This document shows positions 53,610 through 63,799 of a DNA stretch of 64,000 bases, in pieces (positions within the stretch are counted from its first letter, which is position 1; each line of letters opens with the position of its first letter). A program made the translations under genes and the position numbers. The notes under the pieces are model-generated. The model was not told the DNA's origin. It saw nothing but the letters and a program-made list of their open reading frames with translations, and did no database searches. Origin of the DNA: Nocardia cyriacigeorgica (lineage in GTDB: Bacteria > Actinomycetota > Actinomycetes > Mycobacteriales > Mycobacteriaceae); NCBI RefSeq assembly GCF_005863245.1, contig NZ_VBUT01000002.1, forward strand, positions 620,001 to 684,000, written 5' to 3'.

Positions 53610-54770
53610 ATGGCGGGGACAACACACGACGGACAGCGCGCGATCATCGTCGGCGCCGGAATCGGTGGTCTGGCGACCGCCATCGCGCTGGCCCGGCGCG
53701 GCTGGCAGGTGCAGATCCTCGAACGCTCCGCCGAGATCGGTGAGGCCGGATCGGGTCTGACGGTGTGGGCCAACGGCCTGCGCGCTCTCGATGTGCTCGG
53801 CGTCGGTGCCCAGGTCCGCGAGCGGGCCATGGCCGACACCGACGCCGGGATCCGCGACCCGGGCGGGCGCTGGCTGACCCGCACCGACACCGACGCATTG
53901 GCCCGCCGCTTCGGTGAGGTCGTGATGATCCCGCGCACCGACCTGTTCGAGATCCTGCGCGGCGCGCTGCCGCCGGGTTCGGTGCGGCTCGGCTGCGCCG
54001 TAACCGGGGTCGAACATGTCGATGACGGCGTCGAGGTGGCCCACAGCGGTGGCGTTGCCACGGGCGATCTCGTCGTCGGGGCCGACGGGATTCACAGCGC
54101 GGTTCGGCAATCGGTGTTCTGCGGCGCGCCCGCACCGCGCTACGCCGGATACACCGCCTGGCGGATGATCACCGCGCATCCGGTGCCCGCGCTGCATGAC
54201 GGCGGCCAGGCCTGGGGGCGCGGTGAACGATTCGGCGTCATCGCCCTGCCCGACGACCGGGTGTACATGTTCGGCGTCGCCGATTCGGCGCCGGGATTGC
54301 GCGGTCCGGACGGCGAATACGCCGAAGTGAGAAGGCGTTTCGCCACCTGGCACGATCCGATCCCCGCCCTGCTGGATGCCGTCGACCCGGCTGCGGTGCT
54401 GCGCCACGACATCTACGAACTGCCCCCGCTGTCGAGCTATGTCCTCGGCCGCATCGCGCTGCTCGGCGACGCGGCGCACGCGATGACTCCGAATATGGGT
54501 CAGGGCGCCAACCAAGGCCTCGAAGACGCCGTCACCCTCGCGGCTCTTCTCGACCGGATCGATTCCGTGCCTGCGGCCCTGGCGGAATACGACCGGGTCC
54601 GTCGCCCACGCACCCAGGACATCGCCCGCCGCTCGCACCGCATCGGTGTCCTCGCGCAATTGTCCTCGGCACCGGCGGTGTTCCTCCGCGACACGGTCCT
54701 GCGGCTGACCCCCGGACGCGCGATGCTCGGTTCATTCGCGCCCGCGCTCACCTGGCAACCGCCGGCGTGA
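53610..54770 (+). CDS. FAD-dependent aromatic monooxygenase (group A)
   Basis: This 386-residue flavoprotein has the N-terminal FAD motif IIVGAGIGGLATAIALARRG, the group A DG-type motif GDLVVGADGIHSAVR and the FAD-ribityl motif IALLGDAAHAMTPNMGQGAN. Enzymes of this type hydroxylate aromatic rings or inactivate drugs (rifampicin, tetracycline) with NAD(P)H and oxygen. The ligand of the divergent TetR protein may be the substrate. Its 3' end overlaps the convergent WYL gene by 39 bp. Confidence 0.88.
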   Translation: MAGTTHDGQRAIIVGAGIGGLATAIALARRGWQVQILERSAEIGEAGSGLTVWANGLRALDVLGVGAQVRERAMADTDAGIRDPGGRWLTRTDTDALARRFGEVVMIPRTDLFEILRGALPPGSVRLGCAVTGVEHVDDGVEVAHSGGVATGDLVVGADGIHSAVRQSVFCGAPAPRYAGYTAWRMITAHPVPALHDGGQAWGRGERFGVIALPDDRVYMFGVADSAPGLRGPDGEYAEVRRRFATWHDPIPALLDAVDPAAVLRHDIYELPPLSSYVLGRIALLGDAAHAMTPNMGQGANQGLEDAVTLAALLDRIDSVPAALAEYDRVRRPRTQDIARRSHRIGVLAQLSSAPAVFLRDTVLRLTPGRAMLGSFAPALTWQPPA

Positions 54771-55745
54771 GTTCGTCGGCTGCCCGTACAGCGCGTGCAT
54801 CGCTGAAGCCGTCGCGGCGAAGCGGGCGCGTAACTCGGGTGGATCGAGCACCTCGGCGAACTCCCCGAGCGGGAGCAGCCCGGTGACCAGCACGTCCCAG
54901 GATTCGGACGGCACCGTCAGCTCCAGCCAGCCGTCCGCGTCGGGTGGACCGGCCGACGCCATCGCCTCGGCGACGACGGCAGGATCGTTCATCAAGCGCA
55001 GCAGGCTCAGGTGGGTGCGCTTGATCCGGCAGCGGGCTCGGACCCGCAATATCGACCGGGCGAATTCGCCCGCAGAATCGGCCCAATGCGCGGCTAGATC
55101 GAAATCGGCCGGGCGGTCGAAGGTTTCGCCGTTCGGTGTGGCCGAGGCAATGCGTCCGACGCGATAGGACCGCACCGCATCACCGTCGCGGGCCACCAGA
55201 TACCAGGTGCCCGCCTTCAACACGAGCCCGAGCGGATCCAGCGTGCGGTCGACGGTGCGGTCCTTGCGGGCATAGCGCACCGCCAGCCTGCGGTCGTGCC
55301 AGAGCGCGTCGGCGACGGTGGCGAGGGTGGGCGTGTCCTCGGGCCGGTGGAACCAGCCGGGGGCGTCGATGTGCACGCGATCGGCGATGCGGGTGGCGCG
55401 CCCGCGCAGTTCCGGCGGCAGCGCGGCGAGCACCTTGAGCTGCGCGGTCGCCAGCACCGTGCCCAATCCGAGATCGGCTGCGGCGCCCGGCAGCCCCGCC
55501 AGCAGTACCGCGTCGGCTTCGTCGCTGGTCAGGCCGGTGAGCCGGGTTCGGTAGCCGTCGACCAGCTCGACCCCGCCCGCCCGTCCTGGCTCGGTGTATA
55601 CCGGCACACCCGCGGCCGACAGCGCCTCGATATCGCGGTACACCGTGCGCACCGAGACCTCCAGTTCACCGGCCAGCTGCGCCGCCGTGGACCGGCCCCG
55701 CGTTTGCAGCAGCAACAGCAACTGCACCAATCGACTCGCCCGCAC
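54732..55745 (-). CDS. YafY-type regulator (HTH_11 plus WYL domain)
   Basis: This 337-residue protein has a DeoR-like HTH_11 winged helix (1-60; TAAQLAGELEVSVRTVYRDI) and a WYL domain (about 140-215; AVRYARKDRTVDR and TWYLVARDGDAVRSYRVGRI), then a C-terminal WCX extension. It is divergent from a PNPOx-like gene. A TGACA-N5-TGTCA palindrome lies 25-39 bp before its GTG start and overlaps the -35 region of the target. The effector is unknown; WYL domains bind nucleotides or nucleic acids in some systems. Confidence 0.9.
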   Translation of the reverse strand: MRASRLVQLLLLLQTRGRSTAAQLAGELEVSVRTVYRDIEALSAAGVPVYTEPGRAGGVELVDGYRTRLTGLTSDEADAVLLAGLPGAAADLGLGTVLATAQLKVLAALPPELRGRATRIADRVHIDAPGWFHRPEDTPTLATVADALWHDRRLAVRYARKDRTVDRTLDPLGLVLKAGTWYLVARDGDAVRSYRVGRIASATPNGETFDRPADFDLAAHWADSAGEFARSILRVRARCRIKRTHLSLLRLMNDPAVVAEAMASAGPPDADGWLELTVPSESWDVLVTGLLPLGEFAEVLDPPELRARFAATASAMHALYGQPTNSRRRLPGERGRE

Positions 55746-55769
55746 ACTCCGAAGCCTAGTGGAAAACCT

Positions 55770-55784
55770 TGACAGAAGATGTCA
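55770..55784. promoter_or_regulatory. TGACA-N5-TGTCA operator candidate
   Basis: A 15-bp dyad with 5-bp perfect arms lies between the divergent WYL regulator and PNPOx genes and overlaps a TTGACA hexamer (55769-55774). It is the best operator candidate for the YafY-type regulator. Confidence 0.55.
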
Positions 55785-55807
55785 GCAATAGCTCGTACCG
55801 TCGGGAT

Positions 55808-56299
55808 ATGACCACTTGGAGCCAGTTCACCGAAGAAGCGCCACGGATCTCCGCGATCTTCCTGCGCCGGCACAAGGCCACCGGCAACCTCTGCATGCTC
55901 GGCACGCTCCGCTCCGACGGCTTCCCGCGGATCAGTCCGGTCGAGCCGATGATCTTCGAGGATCAGTTGGTGATCGTTGGCATGCCGGACACCACGAAGT
56001 TCAAGGACCTGGCCCGCGATCCGCGGTTCTGCCTGCACACCGCCACCGTCGACACCAATGTCTCCGACGGCGATGCCAAACTCTTCGGCCGCGTCACCGA
56101 TATCACCGACCGCGCGGTGCACGCCCGATTCGCGCAGAAGCTGTTCGACGACAGCGGTTTCGACCTCCGCGATCAGGAGTTCGATCACTTCTTCGTCGCC
56201 GATCTGACGACCGCGTCGTCGGTCGAGGTCGTCGACGATCGCCTCGAGATCACCATCTGGAAGCCGGGCGAAGGGGAGCGCGTCGTGCACAAGGACTGA
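55808..56299 (+). CDS. Pyridoxamine 5'-phosphate oxidase-like flavin/F420-binding protein
   Basis: This 163-residue protein has the split-barrel PNPOx fold, with MLGTLRSDGFPRISPVEPMI and IVGMPDTTKFKDLARDPRFC typical of actinobacterial members that bind FMN or F420. The family includes reductases and many uncharacterised proteins; none can be assigned. The divergent YafY-type regulator is its probable controller. ATG 55808 is chosen for the standard MTTWSQF terminus. Confidence 0.82.
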   Translation: MTTWSQFTEEAPRISAIFLRRHKATGNLCMLGTLRSDGFPRISPVEPMIFEDQLVIVGMPDTTKFKDLARDPRFCLHTATVDTNVSDGDAKLFGRVTDITDRAVHARFAQKLFDDSGFDLRDQEFDHFFVADLTTASSVEVVDDRLEITIWKPGEGERVVHKD

Positions 56300-56368
56300 G
56301 TGCCACACCCTGTTCGGTCGAAGCCCGGCCCGCCGGCACGCGTCGGCGTAGGCTTCGCCGCGTAGCCA

Positions 56369-57277
56369 GTGGCATCGCAGCTGGCGGGGGCAACGATCAA
56401 GGATGCTGCGCAATTGACTGACACCACATCGGTACTCGAGGTCACCCATCACACGGTCGACGGTGTGCGCTGCGCCGTCTACGACAGCGATCCCGGCGGG
56501 AGCGGGGAAGCGGTCGTGTTCGTGCACGGCAACCCCGGACCCATGGATGACTGGGCCGAACTGGCTCCCGCGATCGCCCGGTTCGCACGGGTGATCGCCA
56601 TGGATATGCCGGGATTCGGGCAGTCGGAGCGTCCGGCGTCGTTCGATCACAGCGTGGTCGGGCACGCCCGGTTCCTCGGCCTGCTGCTCGACCGGCTCGG
56701 CGTCGACCGGGTGCATCTGGTGCTGCACGATTTCGGCGGGCCCTGGGGTATGCGGTGGATGCTGGACCATCCCGAGAAACTGGCGAGCCTGTCGGTGATC
56801 AACTGCGGCGTCCTCGACGGCTACCGCTGGCACCGGTACGCCAAGATCTGGCAGACCCCGGTCCTCGGTGAGCTGTTCCAGCTGATGAGCAGCCCCCGCG
56901 CCATGCGGATCGCGCTCAGCCGCGACAATCCCCGCCCGATCCCGCGCAGCTACGTCGAGCGGGTGGCCCGCTACTCGGATTGGGCGCACAAGCGGGCCGT
57001 GTTGCGGCTCTACCGCAATTCGCGCGATCCCAGCGGCGCCTTCCCGGAGAAGGACTCGGGCCTCGCGGCCGAGGGTCTGCCGGTCTGCGTGATCTGGGGC
57101 GACGGCGACCCCTACATTCCGGTGCGCTTCGCCGCCCAGCAGCGGGCCTTCTTCCCCGACGCCGAGATCCACATCCTGGAAGGTCTCGGGCACTGGCCGT
57201 TCGTCGACGACCCGCAGGCCGTGCTCACCCCGCTCGAGGCGTTTCTCCGCAAACACGTCGGCGCGGCGCCCGAGTAG
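56369..57277 (+). CDS. Alpha/beta-hydrolase with Asp nucleophile (haloalkane dehalogenase/epoxide hydrolase-like)
   Basis: This 302-residue protein has the oxyanion motif FVHGNPGPMDDW, nucleophile D121 in LVLHDFGGPWG and the catalytic His in EGLGHWPFVDDP. An aspartate in the elbow points to the haloalkane dehalogenase/epoxide hydrolase group and not to esterases. The start is uncertain: GTG 56369 gives the longest form, while TTG 56414 has AAGGA 9-10 nt upstream. The gene converges on the sigma factor gene, 3 bp apart. Confidence 0.8.
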   Translation: MASQLAGATIKDAAQLTDTTSVLEVTHHTVDGVRCAVYDSDPGGSGEAVVFVHGNPGPMDDWAELAPAIARFARVIAMDMPGFGQSERPASFDHSVVGHARFLGLLLDRLGVDRVHLVLHDFGGPWGMRWMLDHPEKLASLSVINCGVLDGYRWHRYAKIWQTPVLGELFQLMSSPRAMRIALSRDNPRPIPRSYVERVARYSDWAHKRAVLRLYRNSRDPSGAFPEKDSGLAAEGLPVCVIWGDGDPYIPVRFAAQQRAFFPDAEIHILEGLGHWPFVDDPQAVLTPLEAFLRKHVGAAPE

Positions 57278-57280
57278 GTG

Positions 57281-58513
57281 TCACCGCCCGGGATCCGGCC
57301 GCGGAGATAGCTCCTCGCGGCGGCGGATCAGGTAGCGACGTTCGGCCTCGTTGGTCGTGTGGCGGATGGCGTCGTCGTAGGCGGTGTGCGCCTCGGCGGT
57401 TCGGCCGAGACGGCGCAGTAGATCCGCGCGGACGGCGTGGAACAGGTGGTAGTCCGCGAGCGGCAGATCCTCGATGAGCGCCAGCGCGGTGGCCGGGCCC
57501 TCGGTTTCGGCGACGGCCACCGCCCGATTGAGCGCGACGACCGGGCTCGGCGCAATCGTCATCAGCTGGTCGTAGAGCTGCACGATCTGCGCCCAATCGG
57601 TGGCGTCGGCGGTGGCGGCGTCGGTGTGCACGGCATGGATGGCGGCCTGGATCTGATACGGACCGGGAGTATTGCGGCGCAGGCATTCCCGGACCAGTGC
57701 GTGCCCCTCGGCGATGAGCGCCCGATCCCACCGGCGGCGATCCTGCTCGGCCAGAGCGATCGGTGTGCCGTCGGCGTCGGTGCGGGCAGGGCGGCGGGCC
57801 TCTGTGAGCAGCATGAGCGCAAGCAGGCCGAGCACTTCCGGGTCGTCCGGCAGTAATTCGCGCAGCACACGGCCCAGCCGTATCGCTTCCGCGCACAACT
57901 CGGCGCGCACCAATTCCGCACTGCCGGTGGCGGTGTGGCCCTCGGTGAAGATCAGATAGATCACCGCGAGCACCGAGTTCATCCGCTCCGGTAACTCGTC
58001 GGCGCCGGGCACCCGATACGGGATGTGGGCATCGCGAATCTTGTTCTTGGCCCGCACGATTCGCTGCGCCATGGTCGGCTCCGGCACCAGGAACGCACGC
58101 GCGATCTGGGCGGTGCTCAACCCGCCCAGCAGCCGCAAGGTCAAGGCCACCCGCGCGTTCATCGCGAGCGCCGGATGACAGCAGGTGAAGATCAGCCGCA
58201 GCCGGTCATCGGGCACCGGCTGCGGCGGTGCCGGTTCCTCGTCCCGGACATGCACAAGTGCGGCCTCGGCATGCCGGTCCGCGCGCGAAGCCTCGCGGCG
58301 CAGCCGATCGATCGCCCGGTTGCGGGCGGTGGTGATGATCCAGCCGGGCGGGCTCGGCGGCAGCCCGTCCTCGGGCCAGCGTGCCACTGCCGCGGTGAAC
58401 GCGTCCTGGACCGCGTCTTCGGCGAGGCCGATATCGCCGAAGACGCGGATCAGCGAGGCCACCGCACGGCCGTAGTTGTCGCGGAACACCTCCCGGATCT
58501 GCGCATCGGTCAC
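57281..58513 (-). CDS. ECF42-type RNA polymerase sigma factor with C-terminal TPR-like domain
   Basis: This 410-residue sigma factor has sigma region 2 (about 10-75; AEDAVQDAFTAAVARWPEDG, GWIITTARNRAIDRLRR), region 4 (about 110-165; LGGLSTAQIARAFLVPEPTM) and a long helical C-terminal domain (about 170-405) with tetratricopeptide-like pairs (AEAHTAYDDAIRHTTNEAER). The extension and the adjacent YCII/DGPF gene define the ECF42 group. No anti-sigma gene is present; the C-terminal domain is thought to control activity. GTG 58513 starts at VTDAQIREVFRDNYG. Confidence 0.9.
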   Translation of the reverse strand: MTDAQIREVFRDNYGRAVASLIRVFGDIGLAEDAVQDAFTAAVARWPEDGLPPSPPGWIITTARNRAIDRLRREASRADRHAEAALVHVRDEEPAPPQPVPDDRLRLIFTCCHPALAMNARVALTLRLLGGLSTAQIARAFLVPEPTMAQRIVRAKNKIRDAHIPYRVPGADELPERMNSVLAVIYLIFTEGHTATGSAELVRAELCAEAIRLGRVLRELLPDDPEVLGLLALMLLTEARRPARTDADGTPIALAEQDRRRWDRALIAEGHALVRECLRRNTPGPYQIQAAIHAVHTDAATADATDWAQIVQLYDQLMTIAPSPVVALNRAVAVAETEGPATALALIEDLPLADYHLFHAVRADLLRRLGRTAEAHTAYDDAIRHTTNEAERRYLIRRREELSPRPDPGR

Positions 58514-58560
58514 CGGTGGCGCCGCACGGTCGTCGCGATCACGCTCGCCGGAGCGCACCG

Positions 58561-58902
58561 CTACCCTTCGGCCAGCGGTCGCACCTCGATCGGCAAGGTG
58601 ACCACGGCGGCCAGTCTGCTCGCCCAGCGCAGTGCCTCGTCCAGATCGGCCACCTCGATGATGGTGAACCCGCCGATGTGCTCCTTCGCCTCGATGTAGG
58701 GCCCGTCGGTGATCAGCGTCTCGGATCCTTTCGCACGCACCACCGTCGAAGCACTCGGCGCGTGCAGCCCGGCCGCGAACACCCACGCCCCCGCGGCCCG
58801 GATCTCGTCGTTGAGGGCCTCGAGATCGCGCATGATCTCGTCGAGATTCTCGGGCACCTCCTCGGTGTCGGGTTGATAGATCCCCAGCAGGTAGTGCGGC
58901 AT
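58561..58902 (-). CDS. YCII-related (DGPF) protein
   Basis: This 113-residue protein has a YCII/DGPF domain with SETLITDGPYIEAKEHIGGF, the DGPF-type motif (here DGPY), and EVADLDEALRWASRL at the end. Such proteins are the usual partners of ECF42 sigma factors; the group's sigma target promoters commonly precede DGPF genes. GAGGAG lies 7 nt before ATG 58902. It starts 2 nt after the stop of the RibD-like gene (translational coupling) and ends 47 nt before the sigma gene. Confidence 0.9.
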   Translation of the reverse strand: MPHYLLGIYQPDTEEVPENLDEIMRDLEALNDEIRAAGAWVFAAGLHAPSASTVVRAKGSETLITDGPYIEAKEHIGGFTIIEVADLDEALRWASRLAAVVTLPIEVRPLAEG

Positions 58903-58904
58903 CG

Positions 58905-59501
58905 TCAGCTCCTCTCGGCGGTGCGGTAGGTCGCGATCAGCACTCCGGTCGTAGTGGGAACACAGTCGACCAGGCGCAGATCGCCGAGCGTGGTCCGTCC
59001 GTCGAACAGCCGCCGCCCGCTCCCGAGCACCAGTGGATGGATCTGCAGCAGATACTCGTCGACCAGGCCGTGCGCCATCAGCGATTGCAGCAGATTCCCG
59101 CTGCCGAGCACCACCAGATCCCGATCGGGCCGCTGCTGCTGTAGCCGGGGCACCGCACGGATCGCGTCGCCGTCGAGCAGGATCGAGTTCTGCCACGGCA
59201 ACGGCTCGGTCAACGTCGTCGACGCCACATATTTGTCGGTCTTGTTCAGCACATCGGTGAACGGATTGCCGGACTGGTGCGGCCAATACCCGGCGAAGTC
59301 CAGGTAGGTACGCCGTCCCAGCAGCAAGGCGCCCCGATGCGCGGACATGTGCTCGGCCATGACGCGGGCCTGCACCTCGTCGGTGAATCGGTACGCCCAG
59401 CCGCCATGGGTGAATCCGTCGCGTGGATCCTCCTCTGCGCGTCCTGGTGACTGCATGACTCCGTCCAGCGTCACGCTCACGACAGCGATGATCTTGCTCA
59501 T
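58905..59501 (-). CDS. Dihydrofolate reductase-like (RibD C-terminal family) protein
   Basis: This 198-residue protein has the DHFR/RibD C-terminal fold: IAVVSVTLDGVMQSPGRAEE at the start, LLLGRRTYLDFAGYWP for the pyrophosphate-binding loop, and DLVVLGSGNLLQSLMAHGLV before the last strands. It is an NADPH-binding reductase of unknown substrate. It is the first gene of a three-gene minus-strand operon with the YCII protein and the ECF42 sigma factor. ATG 59501 has GGAG upstream. Confidence 0.87.
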   Translation of the reverse strand: MSKIIAVVSVTLDGVMQSPGRAEEDPRDGFTHGGWAYRFTDEVQARVMAEHMSAHRGALLLGRRTYLDFAGYWPHQSGNPFTDVLNKTDKYVASTTLTEPLPWQNSILLDGDAIRAVPRLQQQRPDRDLVVLGSGNLLQSLMAHGLVDEYLLQIHPLVLGSGRRLFDGRTTLGDLRLVDCVPTTTGVLIATYRTAERS

Positions 59502-59678
59502 TTCCGGCTCCTTTCCGGACCGGCCGATGCACGGTCTCACCACCTACACGAACGGCCCACCCCCGGATCGACAGTGCGAAGAAAAAATGCCGTTACCGAG
59601 ACGACGACCGGTCCGACCTGCCGATATCGCACGGTGTCGTACCCGTGGGTGGCTGTCCGGCCGTGCCACGATGACCGG

Positions 59679-60992
59679 ATGGTGCACCTGGCCGAGGCAG
59701 CCGAGAGCGCGAGCCTGTCACCGATCGTGTCGCTGTTCTGGATCGCCATGGCTGCCGCCGTGGCGCCGCTCATCGCGCGCCTGCTGCGCGGGTTCGTGCC
59801 GGATGTGGTGATCCTGCTGCTGTTCGGAGTGGTGCTCGGTCCGCACGCGCTCGGCCTGGCCGGCACCGGCGGCGGCGTCGATCTGCTGAGCGAACTCGGG
59901 CTCGGCATGCTGTTCCTGCTGGCCGGTTACGAACTCGATCCGCGCCTGCTCGGCGGCAAGTCCGGACGCACGGCATGGTTCACCTGGGTCGGGTGCCTGC
60001 TCATGGCGATGGTGTTCGTGGCGCTGGTCGCCCACGACGCGACGTTCACCGCCGTCGCCGCGGTAGCCATCGCGATGACCTCGACCGCGCTCGGCACCCT
60101 GCTGCCGATCATCAAGGCGCGCGGCATCCTCGACACCGGGCTGGGCCGGGCGGTCCTCGCGCACGGCGCCGTCGGCGAACTCGGCCCCGTTGTGGCCATG
60201 TCGATCCTGCTGACCAGCCGCAATATCGGCGCCGCGATCGTGGTGCTGGTGTTGTTCGCGATCGCGGCCGCGCTGATCGGCCTGATGCACCAGCACATCC
60301 TCGACCGCGTGCCCGCCGTCGGGCGACTGCTGACCGAGCTGTCGGCCGGGACCGCTCAACTGCCGGTGCGGGTGGTGTTCCTGCTGCTGCTGGTGCTGAT
60401 GACGCTGGCGGAGGAGTTCGGGCTCGACGTGGTGCTCGGCGCGTTCGCCGCAGGCATCATCCTGCGCAAACTGGTCGGCGGTGAACGCCCGGAGATCGGT
60501 TCCTCGCTCGAGACCATCGGCTACGGCGTGCTCATTCCGATCTTCTTCGTCGTCTCGGGAATGGGAATCGACGTGGCCGCGGTCGCCGACGAGCCGCTCA
60601 CGTGGGCGTTGTTCGTGATGTCGATCGCGGTGGCCCGCGGGGTGCCGGTGTGGTTCAGTGAGCGGTTCATCCAGCACGGCGCCAACCTCGGCGAGCCGCA
60701 CGAACGGTTGCAGCTGGCGTTGTACGCCGCGACGGGGCTGCCGATCATCGTCGCCGTCACCCAGGTGGCGACCAGCACCGGTCTGATGGAGCAGGGGCTC
60801 GCGTCCACGATGGTGGCGGCCGGTGCGACGACTGTGCTGCTGTTCCCGTTGCTCGCGCGGTGGGTGGGTGCTCGCGGCGACCACCGGTCACCCGATGACG
60901 TGGCGGGGCGCGACGAGATGAACGGGCGCAACGACGAGATCGGGCGCGACGAGAAGAACGGGCCGACGAGAGGGCCGGGCGTGACGGGGTGA
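59679..60992 (+). CDS. CPA2-family cation:proton antiporter (KefB-like, no RCK domain)
   Basis: This 437-residue membrane protein has about 12-13 helices with the CPA2 features LLLFGVVLGPHALGL, LGLGMLFLLAGYELDPRLLG and a core helix with AMTSTALGTLLPIIKARG. There is no C-terminal TrkA-N/RCK domain; the protein ends in a charged, repetitive tail (GRDEMNGRNDEIGRDEKNG). It would exchange K+ or Na+ for H+. ATG 59679 begins MVHLAEAAESASLSP and avoids a long unlikely extension. Confidence 0.88.
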   Translation: MVHLAEAAESASLSPIVSLFWIAMAAAVAPLIARLLRGFVPDVVILLLFGVVLGPHALGLAGTGGGVDLLSELGLGMLFLLAGYELDPRLLGGKSGRTAWFTWVGCLLMAMVFVALVAHDATFTAVAAVAIAMTSTALGTLLPIIKARGILDTGLGRAVLAHGAVGELGPVVAMSILLTSRNIGAAIVVLVLFAIAAALIGLMHQHILDRVPAVGRLLTELSAGTAQLPVRVVFLLLLVLMTLAEEFGLDVVLGAFAAGIILRKLVGGERPEIGSSLETIGYGVLIPIFFVVSGMGIDVAAVADEPLTWALFVMSIAVARGVPVWFSERFIQHGANLGEPHERLQLALYAATGLPIIVAVTQVATSTGLMEQGLASTMVAAGATTVLLFPLLARWVGARGDHRSPDDVAGRDEMNGRNDEIGRDEKNGPTRGPGVTG

Positions 60993-61040
60993 GCGGGCGT
61001 GACGGGTGACCGGGTCGCGACGGGTGAGCGGGCGTGACGG
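60977..61040 (+). repeat. Short GGGCGTGACGG repeats after the antiporter gene
   Basis: The 11-mer GGGCGTGACGG occurs at 60977-60987, 60995-61005 and 61030-61040, embedded in degenerate GTGAGCGG/GTGACCGG sequence. It begins in the last antiporter codons. This looks like local slippage expansion. The rest of the interval to 61230 shows nothing that I recognise. Confidence 0.55.
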
Positions 61041-61230
61041 AGTGACCGGCCCCAACTGGTGACCGCGCCTGACGGGGACATCGGGCCACGGCGCCAGCCA
61101 CTACACGGCTATGCGACCGTAGGGCCCAACCCGTGCCTTGCGGCGTGATCGGGGCGCGAGTGAACCGGCCGGACCGGCTTTCCGGGGTCGGGCCGGGACG
61201 CGGGCCTGGTGCACTGCCCTATTCCGCGCC

Positions 61231-61434
61231 CTACTCCGTGCGGTCACCCAGCCGACGACGATGCGCCACCACCCGGGCGACGAACCCCGCTAGATTCCGC
61301 GTCCGCGATTCCACCCGCTGCTGGAGTTCGGTCAAATCCGCGTCGGAGGCCTGCGTGAGGTCGAGCGCGAGCAGACCATCGGTGGCCTTGTCCAGGGCTT
61401 TCAACCGATCGTCGAACACTCGATTCGAACGCAT
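61231..61434 (-). CDS. Small protein resembling the N terminus of DUF222/HNH (13E12-type) proteins
   Basis: This 67-residue product, MRSNRVFDDRLKALDKATDG onward, resembles the opening helices of DUF222 proteins (13E12 repeat family), but the DUF222 core and HNH nuclease are missing. TAGGAT ends 6 nt before the ATG, so a leaderless transcript is plausible. It may be a remnant of a decayed 13E12 element or a genuine small helical protein. It is divergent from argC. Confidence 0.45.
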   Translation of the reverse strand: MRSNRVFDDRLKALDKATDGLLALDLTQASDADLTELQQRVESRTRNLAGFVARVVAHRRRLGDRTE

Positions 61435-61469
61435 GTTCTAATCCTAGCGCATCAGGCGGTAGTGTGGAG

Positions 61470-61484
61470 GCGGGAAATTCCCGC
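61470..61484. promoter_or_regulatory. GCGGGAAATTCCCGC palindrome upstream of argC
   Basis: A perfect 15-bp palindrome lies 43-57 bp before the argC start and 36-50 bp before the start of the divergent small gene, a typical regulator-binding position. The binding protein is unknown. Confidence 0.45.
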
Positions 61485-61499
61485 ACCGCCGGTGAATGA

Positions 61500-63795
<2,296 letters not shown>

Positions 63796-63799
<4 letters not shown>

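Noticed and set aside
54732..54770. Misassembly or frameshift at the monooxygenase/WYL junction
   Set aside because: Both proteins end naturally; a 39-bp convergent overlap of 3' ends is ordinary.
60977..61040. CRISPR array
   Set aside because: Only three 11-bp copies at irregular spacing (18 and 35 bp), no spacers of uniform size and no cas genes.
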